From assembly GCA_963971285.1 (NCBI GenBank), contig OZ020256.1, positions 8,062,541 through 8,126,540 on the forward strand: a stretch of DNA of 64,000 nt, read 5' to 3'. A program made the translations under genes and the position numbers. Shown piece after piece: positions 20,197 to 30,624 of the stretch. This DNA comes from Astropecten irregularis. Taxonomy: Eukaryota; Echinodermata; Asteroidea; Paxillosida; Astropectinidae. Positions within the stretch are counted from its first letter, which is position 1, and each line of letters starts with the position of its first letter. The notes below the pieces were generated by a model. That model had not been told where the DNA came from, searched no databases, and was given only the letters and a program-made list of their open reading frames with translations.

Positions 20197-20779
20197 TTTA
20201 GTGTTTTGACAAGGAATGAGGCGAGACCTGATCGACTCACAAGTTTATAACTCGGCTATCATGTTCACTACATGTCATGAATATATAATGAGTAATACCA
20301 ACAGGTCAAGAGAGGGCGCTATTACATATGTTACACCAGAGCCGTAAATAAAGAGAGTTTGGCCAACTCGGTTTCAGGCATCTCATTTATGATTGGTCAA
20401 TAGCCCTCACGTGACTACAAGGCACCATGTTGGGGACCAACTTTGAGTCAATCAACTGCAATATTTCACATCTGTCTTTGCCCTATATTCAGAAGAAATG
20501 CACATTCCATGGTTTCATGATCACAACAAATGGCACACCATTGTAAAGAGGAATAAAGAAGCTTTCCAATGATGTCAGTTTCACCGTTCATAGATCCGTA
20601 ACAAAAAAGTTATAATCCCTCAAACTTGAGTTGCAGAACTTTTTTGAGGGGTTTATTAGACAAACAACCATTGCTAAAATAGTTTGCGCGCCCGCGCGCG
20701 AGTGTGTACGCGCATCCACCGTAGGTCCCCAACATGGCGCAGTTGGCCAAACTCTCTTTATTTACGGCTCTGTGTTACA
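20197..20779 (-). repeat. 3' LTR of the Gypsy element, split by a MITE
   Basis: On the minus strand the LTR starts TGTAACA and shares ATGACATGTAGTGAACATGA and GGTCTCGCCTCATTCC with the right copy at 26724-26816. Without the 436-bp insertion at 20337-20772 it is about 147 bp. The exact outer end, near CACTAAAC, is uncertain. Confidence 0.8.
20337..20772. mobile_element. 436-bp hAT-type MITE inside the LTR
   Basis: The ends CAGAGCCGTAAATAAAGAGA and its complement are perfect inverted repeats. Exact 8-bp duplications TGTTACAC lie at 20329-20336 and 20773-20780. CAG/CTG ends with 8-bp duplications are typical of hAT. The interior is noncoding. Confidence 0.95.
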
Positions 20780-20794
20780 CCTCTCCCTTTTTTT
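20780..20794 (-). other. Candidate polypurine tract of Gypsy element
   Basis: The minus strand reads AAAAAAAGGGAGAGG directly before the TGTAACA start of the 3' LTR. This is the expected site and composition for the plus-strand primer of reverse transcription. Confidence 0.75.
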
Positions 20795-21009
20795 AGAATA
20801 AACACAGGAGTACAGCAAGATTACATGTAGACTTCAATCAAGTTGGCACATGAAATCAGAAATACTTAGGTTCAAAGGAAACTGGCAGCAAACTCTGCTT
20901 AGCTAATGTGAACCAAATTTAACCATGTGCAAAGATGATTAAACCAAATAGATGTTTGCTTTCTGAAAATTTGCATGGCAGTATAAATGCACGTGAACTG
21001 TCGCTAAAC

Positions 21010-21340
21010 ACATACGCCGATCAACTCGTATGCTAATTACCAACTCGTACACAAGTAATTAATCAAGTTTTTTTTTTGAGGGGCTGGTCGTTTTTTTATC
21101 GGGATTTTTAGAGTGAGATTTGATTGGAGGGATTGGTAATTATTTTCAGGAAAAAAAAACAGAATCCCTGAAATTCAGAGAAAAGTAATTTCATGGAAAT
21201 GGTGTACGAGTTGGCCGGCGCACGTACGAGTTGGCCGGCGTACGAGTTGGTTGGCGTACGAGTTGGAAGGCGTACAAGTTGGTACATGGTCGGCGTACGG
21301 TACGGTACGAGTTGACCAGCATTCGTCGGCCCTCGTAAAC
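21010..21340. mobile_element. TACGAGTTGG-family MITE, second copy
   Basis: Repeated GTACGAGTTGGCCGGC-type units lie at 21205-21320 and GTATGCTAATTACCAACTCG at the other end, with the ATTTTTAGAGTGAGATTTGA interior. It is the inverted relative of 7880-8240. The junction with the adjacent long MITE is the same in both places. Confidence 0.7.
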
Positions 21341-21344
21341 ACGT

Positions 21345-21960
21345 GCCACAATTTCGTGCGAGGGAAATGCCGATAGCTAGCTTTGGATCGGATCGAGTGA
21401 TATGATCATATTTAGTTGGACACGCAGCGCTTGCAACACAGACTGAAATTGAGGTATAGGCCTACGGAACGGGAATGTATTGTCCGTTATTATGTAGACT
21501 GCAGAGGAAGTCGATCTACTACTATGGTAGAGATCGAATACTGTTTGCACGTGTGCATGACGGACACGATGTAGGCTGCGCCACACGCTTGGTACTGCTT
21601 TCGCTGCGGCGTGGTGCAACGTGGTGTGGCGTGGTGCAGCGTGGTGTGGCACTGGTAGCCAAGGTAGACGCACTTCGGGTTGTTGCAAACTCAGGCAAAA
21701 CATCACTAGAAGTTGTGAGTTGGATTGAGGAATTCATTGTTTTTATTTTTCTTGAATTTGCAATAAAAATACAAATCATAAATGAGATGAGAAAAATGAG
21801 CGCTGCAGTTTTCCATATTTTTCTGGTCGTACACGGCTGATTTTTTTTTTCTGCCGGCTAATGTCCAAAGTTGGGGGTGCACCGTATACATGGGTGCACC
21901 GTTTACATGGGTCTTTACGGGGTAAGCCAAATTAGTTTTCTTTAACTCTAACTTTGCATT
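21345..21960 (-). mobile_element. Long MITE, second copy
   Basis: On the minus strand it parallels 7360-7870 and 29760-30365, with the blocks GTGCAAACAGTATTCGATC and CCGTATACATGGGTGCACCG. It lies in the 3' untranslated part of the Gypsy element, so it inserted there together with its TACGAGTTGG partner. Confidence 0.65.
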
Positions 21961-22153
21961 AGTTTCTTTGGTTGATTTAAAAGAAAACATGTAGAGAGCC
22001 AGTAAATTCACACAAATCAGTCAACAAAGTTTGAATCAAATGTGTTGAAAGACATGATTGGGCGATATGATGGAGATCAAATGTCTGATTAATAAAATTT
22101 CTGAGACTATCCGAACTTAAGATTTCTTCTGATTGTATGAACTTCACAAGGAA

Positions 22154-24994
22154 TTACACAAAGTATTTACAAGTATACCGCGACGGAGCGCGTTGTTCGC
22201 TTTTTGGTCCGTTAGACTTCAGAGGGGTTGCAGAAGGCTGATCTGCAGGAAGATGCTTCTCCTCCCCAAGGAATTTCTTGCAGTGGGAAACATTGCGGGT
22301 CACAACATGTTGGCCACATCAAGCAGTGATCATTTGGCCCTTTTTGTGAGTGACCGTGTAGAGTTTCGGGGTGTACGGTGGGGTGGTTTTGCGAAGAGTG
22401 TCAAAGTTCTTGACAAGCACGGTATTGGGGACGACGCAACATGTCAACATTTGTCAGCAAAGAGTTTCATTTTCAGTTTCGCGTGACGATCATGTTGGCG
22501 AAGCTGGAAAGACGGACGGTAATGGTCAAGCTTTGGTGGGAGTTGAAGGACTAGAGAGTTGATGTTGCGTCCATAGCGTGCGGTTGCAGGGGGAATTACA
22601 GTAGTGCAGTGAGGGGTGGACAGTATGCACGTAGGAATGTCCAGAGTTCTTCTTTCCATGGTTTTCCCTCAGCTTCTGCACAACGGACAGCTTTCTTGAG
22701 AGTTTTCATGAAGTTTTCTGCTTGACCATTGGCTTCTGGCCAGTGAGGGGTGATCTTTCTGTGGCGGAAACCAAGGTATTCAGAGAATGTTTTGAATTCC
22801 GAACTGTTGAACGGGTGTCCATTATCTGTTTTCACGACTTATGGGATACCATGGGCAGCAAAGATTTTGTCCATGATGGGGATCGTGGCTCGAGCTGAAG
22901 TTGAGCAAAGGATTTCAACACACGGAAATCTGGAGTAGTCATCCATACACACTAGTAAGTAGTCACCCGAGGCAAATGGGCCACAAAAGTCGACACTGAC
23001 ATTTTGCCAAGGGTATACAGGAAGATCTGTCATTGACAATGGTTCGCGTTTGTGTTCAAGTGTTGAAGCTTGGCAAGCGAGGCAGTGTTTGACAAGTTCT
23101 TTAGCTTTCTGGTCCATGTTTGGGAACCATACATTTTCGCATAGCAACGACTTGGTTTTCGCGATTCCTTCGTGACCACTGTGAGCGAGCTGGAGGACGC
23201 GTTGTTGCAAACTAGCAGGAATGAAGATCCGTTGTTCGAGACTAGCGGGAATGACGATCCGTTGTTCGAGCAGGACTACAACATGTTGTGTGACTGTAAT
23301 GCTGTTGCGTATAGCCCAGAAAGTGTTATAGTTCTCTTTGAGCTTGAACCATTGGTCGTTGCGATAGGTTTGGATGACTGTTTGGAGACCAAGGTCTTTG
23401 TCTGTTTCACGGCGGATTTCGTCGAGCGTGAGAGCTTTGGGAGTTGAGTGGTGTGCGACTAAGTTGACAAACTCCTCAGCTTCTTGAGCGAGACTGTCAG
23501 TCGTGTTGCATGTAGTTGGGTTAGGGTGTCTGGACATGTAGTCTGTTGGGTTGTCCTTTTCGGCTTGATGAACAACAGACATGTCGTCCGACTGCAGTTT
23601 GAGTAGCCAGTTATGTATGCGAGGAGATGGGTTTGCCTGAGGTTTGCTGAATATGGGGATGAGCGGATTGTGGTCAGTGACAGCTGTGAATGATTGACCG
23701 AAGAGATACATGTGGAAGCGCTGTATTCCCCAGATGACACATAGGGCTTCTCGCTTGATTTGGCTGTAGCGTTGCTCGGTGGGTGTTAGGACGCAACTGG
23801 CATAACTGACCACTTTACTTACACCATGTTTGTCCGTTTGTGTTAACATGGCGCCAAGACCAACAGGACTGGCCTCAACCCATACTTCTGTGTCTTTGGC
23901 TCGGTCGAAGTAGGCACCGACGATTTCACGTATGAGTGAGTCTTTGAGCTGTTGTAGAGCTGTGTCATGTGTCGAGTTCCACTCGAACTTTGTGTCTTTC
24001 TAAGTGAGTGCGCGAAGGGGTTCTGTGATGGTGGAGAGGTTTGGTATGAAGCGTGAGCTGTAGCTTGCCATTCCGAGTAAGCTGAGGATTTCTGCAGGGC
24101 TTTGTGGGGCACTCGCGTTTTTGATCGCTTCAACTTTTCGCGAATCTGGAGAGACAACCGTGTTCACTAAAGACAAGCCCAAAGAAGTGCAAACGAGATT
24201 GAGCGAACTGGCACTTCTCACTGTTCACTGTTAGTCCCTTCTCCTGCAAGAGTGTAAGAAGGTTGTGTAGCCTCTTGTTGTGCTCGTCAATGGAGGGGGC
24301 ATGTATCAGTATGTCATCGGAGACATTAAGCACACCGGGTAGGCGGGTATGCCTTTAATGGTTTGCCGGATTGTGTTTTGGAACACTTCACTGGCTGAAG
24401 AAATACCAAAGATCAGTCTTTTGTATCTCTTGAGTCCGACGTGTGTAGCGAAGGTCGTGATGTATCAACTCTCAGGTGCTAGTTCCAACTGATGATATTC
24501 GGAACGAAGATCCAGTTTCGAGAAGACTCGTGAGCCATTCAGCTCAGCTATGAGTTCGTCCATAGTGGTCGTGGGGTGTCGTTCTCTCTTAATTGCTTTA
24601 TTCGCAGCTGTCATGTTATGAGGTGGTTATGAGGTTTAGGAACAGCAATGATGGGAGACACCCAAGGGGTTGGACCATGCGCGTCTTCGATGATGTCTTG
24701 GTCCTCGAGATCGCGAAGATGCTTTTCGGTCTGCTTGCGAAAGTGGAAAGGTGCTTTACGATGGCTTTGTGCGATGGAAGGTATCAATTCGTCGATGTGT
24801 ACTTTCACTTGGACTCCTTCAAGTTTGCCAATGTGTGGGGCAAACAAACTTGAGTAGGACTTGGTGTAGTCTTGGCTGTTATCAGTGATGATATTGATCG
24901 GGTCGTTGACTGTGAGAAGTCCCAAGTCCTGTGCTGATTGGAGGCCAAGGAGGCAGGCAGCTTTGGTGTCAACAACAAACACCTCAGCTGTCAC
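22154..24994 (-). pseudogene. pol: Gypsy pol: reverse transcriptase, RNase H, integrase
   Basis: From the right: a reverse transcriptase with GPTPWVSPIIAVPK and a VSDD core motif at about 24315, then RNase H (AVTDHNPL), then integrase. The integrase has an HHCC zinc finger (HSGHEG...CLAC), VDFCGPF with the first Asp, TDNG with the second, and ANGQAEN with the Glu. An in-frame stop lies near 22838. Frame changes occur near 24340, 24000, 23845 and after 22600. The stop near 22154 probably ends the gene. Protein products are not expected. Confidence 0.9.
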
Positions 24995-26690
24995 AAAGCA
25001 CTTTCCAGATTCAAGGAGTGCTGAGAATGTACCACACAGGGGGAGTGGCTTATCCGCACCGTATGGGTAGAGACGTACCTTTGTTTTTGCCAGTTTAAGT
25101 GGTTTGCGAAGGCAAATTTGGTCGAAGGTGGGTTTATCGATGATATTACGAGGGCAGCCAGAATCAACGACAACTGACGTGTTGTGGCCTTCAATGCAAA
25201 CTGTGGTTCCAAGCTTGTTGGATGTACTCGTAGCAGTGTTGTAGTACTCGTATTCGTACTCGTACTCGAGTACAACTCGAGTCCACCAAAGTACTTGGCC
25301 CGTACTTGATTAAAAATACTCGAAAACAAAATGTACTTGGCCTGTACTCGACCCGATGTACTTGAATTTTGGACGTACTCGACGTTAAGTACTCGGTACT
25401 CGATCCCAGTACTCGACAATTTCCGAAAAAAAAATCGTCGATGACATTGCTCAACCTCGAACATATCGTAAGCGCGGTAGCACGATATCCATTTAATTGT
25501 AACATGTAGAAGCCTAGGCTTTCCTTGCCCTGGGTTTGGTGTGGGTGCGTGCATGTGCAAGGAGCGCAGAGATACATGTAGTGGAGTTACTGTTAGTGGT
25601 TAGCGCGGCCCGAATTGGGATATGAGGCCCAATGCCCAATATTATGGTTGGGTCAAAATGATGCACTCATGTACAGTCCATGTTACATTCTCAATCAGTA
25701 CATAATTGTGTTTACTCCATACACTTTGTTTTTGTCAAAGAAGAACAGATTTATGGGCAAAAATATCAAGGAAGATACAGCAAATTTCCAGTCCCTTGCA
25801 GTGCCCACTTTTTTTTAAGAAAACATCTGGAGTTTTGATATCACACTAAGATCCAAAGTGTTTTTGGCTTGTGATTAAGTCCAGAGAGAATGAAGGGCAG
25901 TTTTTTTTCTTTTAAATTTACTTGCTGACTTTGTTGTGTAATGAAGAGATTTATTAAACACGACTGTCATGAACTGCATTTGTTGGGACTGTGCATTGGT
26001 TCTGTGCATGTACTCGGACCAGGACTTGAACTTTGGTACTCGGACTCGGCCCTGTACTCGGCCTTGAATGTACTCGGACTCGATACTTAGGACTTGGACT
26101 CGGCAGCAATGTACTCGGACTCGGCCCAGTACTCGGACCCTGAAGTACTCGGAGTACTCTGTACTCGGAATTGAGGACTTGATTACAACACTGACTCGTA
26201 GTGTCAAATGCGAAGATGTTTTCGTCATCAGATGAGGAACAGTTCTCATCCACATTTCTCACTGTCTGGGGCTTGTTGTAGTGCGACTGCTGTTTGCCTT
26301 TGCTGGATCGGCAGACAGAGGAGAAGTGGTTGAGTTTCACCACCACAGTTACGACACACTTTAGGCTTAGAGATGCTCTGTGTTCTAGGCGTATTACGGG
26401 AAGATTTGCCCTTTTAAATTCTACGAGTTGGTTTCTTAGAGCTTGAGACTTTGTTCTCAGTCTGGTGGGTTTCACTGGTGGGGTATTCAACGTCACCAGC
26501 CTGTTTCTCAGAAAGTTCCAGTGATCTGGCAAGCTCCAATAGCTGAGATAGCGTATGCGGCTTCTCAAGTGATCTGCGGTGTAGCTTCTTGGATGTACAT
26601 CCAGTGCGTGTAGCGAAGTGCAAAAGTGCAAATCCACGTTGTAGAGGATCCAAATAAGCTGTGATATGATGTATCAGACTGATTGTCACG
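24995..26690 (-). pseudogene. gag: Gypsy gag and protease, interrupted
   Basis: A gag-like start lies near 26689 (MTISLIHHITAYLDP), with a conserved helix LSQLLELARSLELSEKQ. A zinc-knuckle region follows at about 26330-26360, where a frame change separates CRNCGG from HFSSVC. After the 960-bp hAT insertion the aspartic protease follows, with VVVDSGCPRNIID as active site at about 25170. DSG in place of DTG is common in Gypsy proteases. Confidence 0.8.
25234..26193. mobile_element. 960-bp hAT-type element made of GTACTCG motifs
   Basis: The ends CAGTGTTGTA and TTACAACACTG are inverted, with exact 8-bp duplications ACTCGTAG (25226-25233 and 26194-26201). Both flanks consist of degenerate direct and inverted GTACTCG/CGAGTAC copies. 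The middle (25480-25990) is other sequence, including a TTAA-MITE fragment at about 25735-25870. A relative with the same ends and GAGGCCAAGG motifs is at 54979-55558. A fragment is at 38680-38755. Confidence 0.93.
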
Positions 26691-26698
26691 ATGCTTGA

Positions 26699-26723
26699 GT
26701 TTCGAATCCCATCCTCGTCGCCA
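26699..26723 (-). other. Gypsy primer-binding site, tRNA-Ser
   Basis: Next to the 5' LTR the minus strand reads TGGCGACGAGGATGGGATTC. This is complementary to the 3' end of animal tRNA-Ser(GCU), which ends CCCATCCTCGTCG plus CCA. The match extends about 22 nt, into the T loop. Confidence 0.8.
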
Positions 26724-26816
26724 GTTTAGTGGAACGAGGAATGAGGCGAGACCCAACTCACAAGTTTATAACTCAGCTATCATGTTCACTACATGTCATG
26801 CATAATGAGCAATACA
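26724..26816 (-). repeat. 5' LTR remnant of the Gypsy element
   Basis: It shares about 85 bp with the left LTR, including ACATGTCATG and AAGTTTATAACTC. The outer part of the LTR, TGTAACATATG in the left copy, is missing here. Confidence 0.8.
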
Positions 26817-26871
26817 AAGTTTACTCTAATAATTCATCAATCAAATCATGGCTGAATGAGAGAGAGTAGCT

Positions 26872-29448
26872 GTGCAGCACTTTGATTCACCGCACACCGG
26901 TATACCAAAGAGCATAGCATTCCACTGTGCAGCACTTTGATTCACCACACACCGGTATACGAAAGAGCATAGCATTCCACTGTGCAGCATTTTGATTCAC
27001 CAGACACCGGTATACCAATCAGCATAGCATTCCATTGTGCGGCACTTTGATTCACCAGACACTGGTATACCAATCAGCATAGCAATCCACTGAGCAGCAC
27101 ATTGATTCACCAGACACCGGTATACCAAAGAGCATAGCATTCCACTGTGTAGCACTTTGATTCAAAAGACACCGGTATACCAATTAGCATAGCATTCCAC
27201 TGTGGGGTACATTGATTCACCAGACATCGGTATACCAAAGAGCATAGCATTCCACTGTGTAGCACTATGATTCACCGCACACCAGTATACCAAAAAGCAT
27301 AGCATTCCACTGTGCAGCACTTTGATTCACCGTACACCGGTATACCAATCAGCATAGCATTCCACTGTGCAGCACATTGATTCACCGCACACCGGTATAC
27401 CAATCAGCATACCGGTATTCCAATCAGCATAGCATTCCACTGTGCAGCACTTTGATCCACCACACACTGGTATACCAAAGAGCATAGCATTCCACTGTGC
27501 AGCACTTTGATTCACCGCACACCGGTATACTAAACAACATAGCATTCCACTGTGCAGCACATTGATCCACCAGACACCGGTATACCAAAGAGCATAGCAT
27601 TCCACTGTGCAGCACTTTGATTCACCACACACCGGTATACAAATCAGCATAGCATTCCAATGTGCGGCACTTTGATTCACCAGACACCGGTATACCATTC
27701 AGCATAGCATTCCACTGTGCAGCACATTGATACACCAGACACCGGTATACCAAAAGCATAGCATTCCACTGTGCAGCACTTTGATTCACCACACACCGGT
27801 ATACCAATCAGCATAGCATTCCACTGTGCAGCACTTTGATTCACCAGACACCAGTATACCAATCAGCATAGCATTCCACTGTGCAGCACTTTGATTCACC
27901 AGACACCGGTATACCAATCAGCATAGCATTCCACTGTGCAGCACTTTGATTCACCAGACACCGGTATACCAATCAGCATAGCATTCCACTGAGCAGCACA
28001 TTGATTCACCAGACACCGGTATACCAAAAGCATAGCATTCCACTGTGCAGCACTTTGATTCACCACACACCGGTATACCAATCAGCATAGCATTCCACTG
28101 TGGGGTACATTGATTCACCAGACACCGGTTTACCAAACAGCATGGCATTCCACTGTGCAGCACTTTGATTCACCGCACAACAGTATACCAAAAAGCATAG
28201 CATTCCACTGTGCAGCACTTTGATTCACCGCACACCAGTATACCAAAAAGTATAGCATTCCACTGTGCAGCACTTTGAATCACCACACACCGGTATACCA
28301 ATCAGCATAGCATTCCACTGTGCGGCACTTTGATTCACCAGACACTGGTATACCAAAGAGCATAGCATTCCACTGTGCAGCACTTTGATTCACCACACAC
28401 CGGTATACCAATCAGCATAGCATTCCACTGTGCAGCACTTTGATTCACCAGACACCAGTATACCAAAGAGCATAGCATTCCACTGTGCGTCACTTTGATT
28501 CACCAGACACCGGTATACCAATCAGCATAGCATTCCACTGTGCAGCACTTTGATTCACCAGACACCGGTATACCAATCAGCATAGCATTCCACTGAGCAG
28601 CACATTGATTCACCAGACACCAGTATACCAAAGAGCATAGCATTCCACTGTGCGGCACTTTGATTCACCAGACACCGGTATACCAATCAGCATAGCATTC
28701 CACTGTGCGGCACTTTGATTCACCAGACAATGGTATACCAAAGAGCATAGCATTCCACTGTGCGGCACTTTGATTCACCAGACACCGGTATACCAATCAG
28801 CATAGCATTCCACTGTGCGGCACTTTGATTCACCAGACACCGGTTTACCAAAGAGCATAGCATTCCACTGTGTAGCACTTTGATTCACCAGACAGCGGTA
28901 TACCAATCAGCATAGCATTCCACTGTGGGGTACATTGATTCACCAGACACCGGTATACCAAACAGCATAGCATTCCACTGTGCAGCACTTTGATTCACCG
29001 CACAACAGTATACCAAAAAGCATAGCATTCCACTGTGCAGCACTTTGATTCACTGTACACCGGTATACCAATCAGCATAGCATTCCACTGTACAGCACAT
29101 TGATTCACCGCACACCGGTATACCAATCAGCATACCGGTATTCCAATCAGCATAGCATTCCACTGTGCAGCACTTTGATTCACCACACACTGGTATACCA
29201 AAGAGCATAGCATTCCACTGTGCAGCACTTTGATTCACCGCACACCGGTATACTAAACAGCATAGCATTCCACTGTGAAGCACTTTGATTCACCAGACAC
29301 CGGTATACCAAAGAGCATAGCATTCCAATGTGCGACACTTTGATTCACCAGACACCGGTATACCAAAGAGCATAGCATTCCACTGTGCAGCACTTTGATT
29401 CACCACACACCGGTATACAAAAGAGCATAGCATTCCACTGTGCAGCAT
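26872..29448. repeat. 55-bp minisatellite, about 47 units
   Basis: The unit contains CAGCACTTTGATTCACCAGA, CACCGGTATACCAATCAGCA and TAGCATTCCACTGTG. Variants (AAAGAG for AATCAG, GGGGTAC for GCAGCAC, a 19-bp duplication near 27400 and 29130) recur in blocks, which shows higher-order duplication. Because 55 is not a multiple of three, the minus-strand open frames here are artefacts. It is in the DNAJA3 intron between the exons at 30406 and 19262. Confidence 0.97.
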
Positions 29449-29759
29449 GCTGTGCTTGACCAGTGATAGCAGCAGTTACACTGACCGACGGACATTCACA
29501 TGAATATAAAAGGATGCCAACTGGCTCAAATGTTAGCAAATAATTTATGAAAGATAACAAAAATCTAATAATTTCCACTCATATGGCAGGCGCGATCTCT
29601 TTTTAATTTTCTGACACGGAAAATAATGTGCAAAAACATGGTTAAAGCGCCGTACACTACACGCAAGCTCCGGATGAGTATGTACAATTGTATTAGTGCA
29701 TGGAGATTGACTAGCCAATCACAAAATTTGTTACACACTTTTGTGGATGATGTATTATA

Positions 29760-30365
29760 AACATAAATTTGTGGTGTGCTATGTTGGCACTATACATAGT
29801 CGTGAGTGTAGGCTTGGAGTCATTATGTCAAAAGTAGTTGGACACACAGCACTTGCATAACATGTTCACTACACACAAATTCAAATCACAGACTAGTATA
29901 ATTATAATCATTATAATTAAGGCATAATAGCGCATTACACTATTAGACAAAAAATGAAACGTGAATGTCCACTGGATATGTAGAGTTCCAGAGACGTTTT
30001 TTCCGGTCCCTGTGCTATGGTAGAAGTGGATACTGTTTGTACGAGTGCACAACACAATGATAGTCTGCACCCAGTACTTACTTGCGCTGCGACATGGTAC
30101 ATGTAGATGTACTTCGCTGAAAGTTGTATTGGATTGCGGTGGTTTTTTATTAGGAATTCATTGTTTTTATTTTTCTTAAATTTGCAATTATAAATTGAAA
30201 TCCAAAATAACAATGAGCAAAGAAAAATTAATGCTGCAGCTTTTCAGATTTTTCTGGTCATCCACGGACAACCATGTCTGATTTTTCTTTTTCTGTCAGC
30301 TGATGTCAAAAGTTGGGGGTGACCGTATACAACGGTGTGCCATATATGCAGGTATTACGGTATTT
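29760..30365 (-). mobile_element. Long MITE, third copy
   Basis: It is related to 21345-21960 and, inverted, to 7360-7870, with a GACCGTATACAACGG and GCCATATATGCAGGTATTA end next to the DNAJA3 exon at 30406. It lacks the TACGAGTTGG partner. Bases 29449-29760 show nothing recognisable. Confidence 0.6.
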
Positions 30366-30405
30366 GTGGCAAAACAAACACTTCTAAAGTAAATATTACA
30401 CAAAC

Positions 30406-30489
30406 CTCATAGGCTTCAGCTATATCTGCAAACATTTTGGCAGCATCCTTATTATTCCTGTTTCTGTCTGGATGATACTTTTTTGCCAA
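30406..30489 (-). CDS. DNAJA3: DNAJA3 (Tid1) exon with the HPD motif
   Basis: It is 84 nt (28 codons, phase 0) and reads LAKKYHPDRNRNNKDAAK to IAEAYE: helix II end, the HPD loop and helix III of the J domain. HPD contacts the Hsp70 ATPase domain and triggers ATP hydrolysis. The acceptor is ttttctag and the donor GTTTGT. The exon is flanked by the 55-bp and 37-bp minisatellites, within about 960 and 140 bp. Confidence 0.96.
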
Positions 30490-30624
30490 CTAGAAAAAAA
30501 CAAACAAAGGCAAACAGTTAACACAAGCTAGTTTGGGGGCCTTAGAAATTTGAATCTGAAGGAAAAATTTTCATGAAAATAATGTGCACACAAAATCCCT
30601 CAATTCGTCTACAGATAAGCAGTA

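Larger units (their letters stand above)
20197..26816 (-). mobile_element. Ty3/Gypsy LTR retrotransposon, decayed
   Basis: On the minus strand the order is 5' LTR remnant (26724-26816), primer-binding site, gag, protease, reverse transcriptase, RNase H, integrase, then polypurine tract and 3' LTR (20197-20779). The coding part has several frameshifts and an in-frame stop in integrase. Two hAT-type elements (25234-26193 and 20337-20772) and MITEs at 21010-21960 are inserted in it. The 5' LTR is truncated where the 55-bp minisatellite begins. It lies in a DNAJA3 intron, in the same orientation as the gene. Confidence 0.93.

Noticed and set aside
22133..22486. Plus-strand frame of 117 codons, and similar plus frames to 24857
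   Set aside because: Antisense shadows of the Gypsy pol region, which is recognised on the minus strand.
27327..29283. Series of 60-120 codon minus-strand frames with CCTVECYADWYTG-like repeats
   Set aside because: They are translations of the 55-bp minisatellite. The period is not a multiple of three, and the frames shift from unit to unit.
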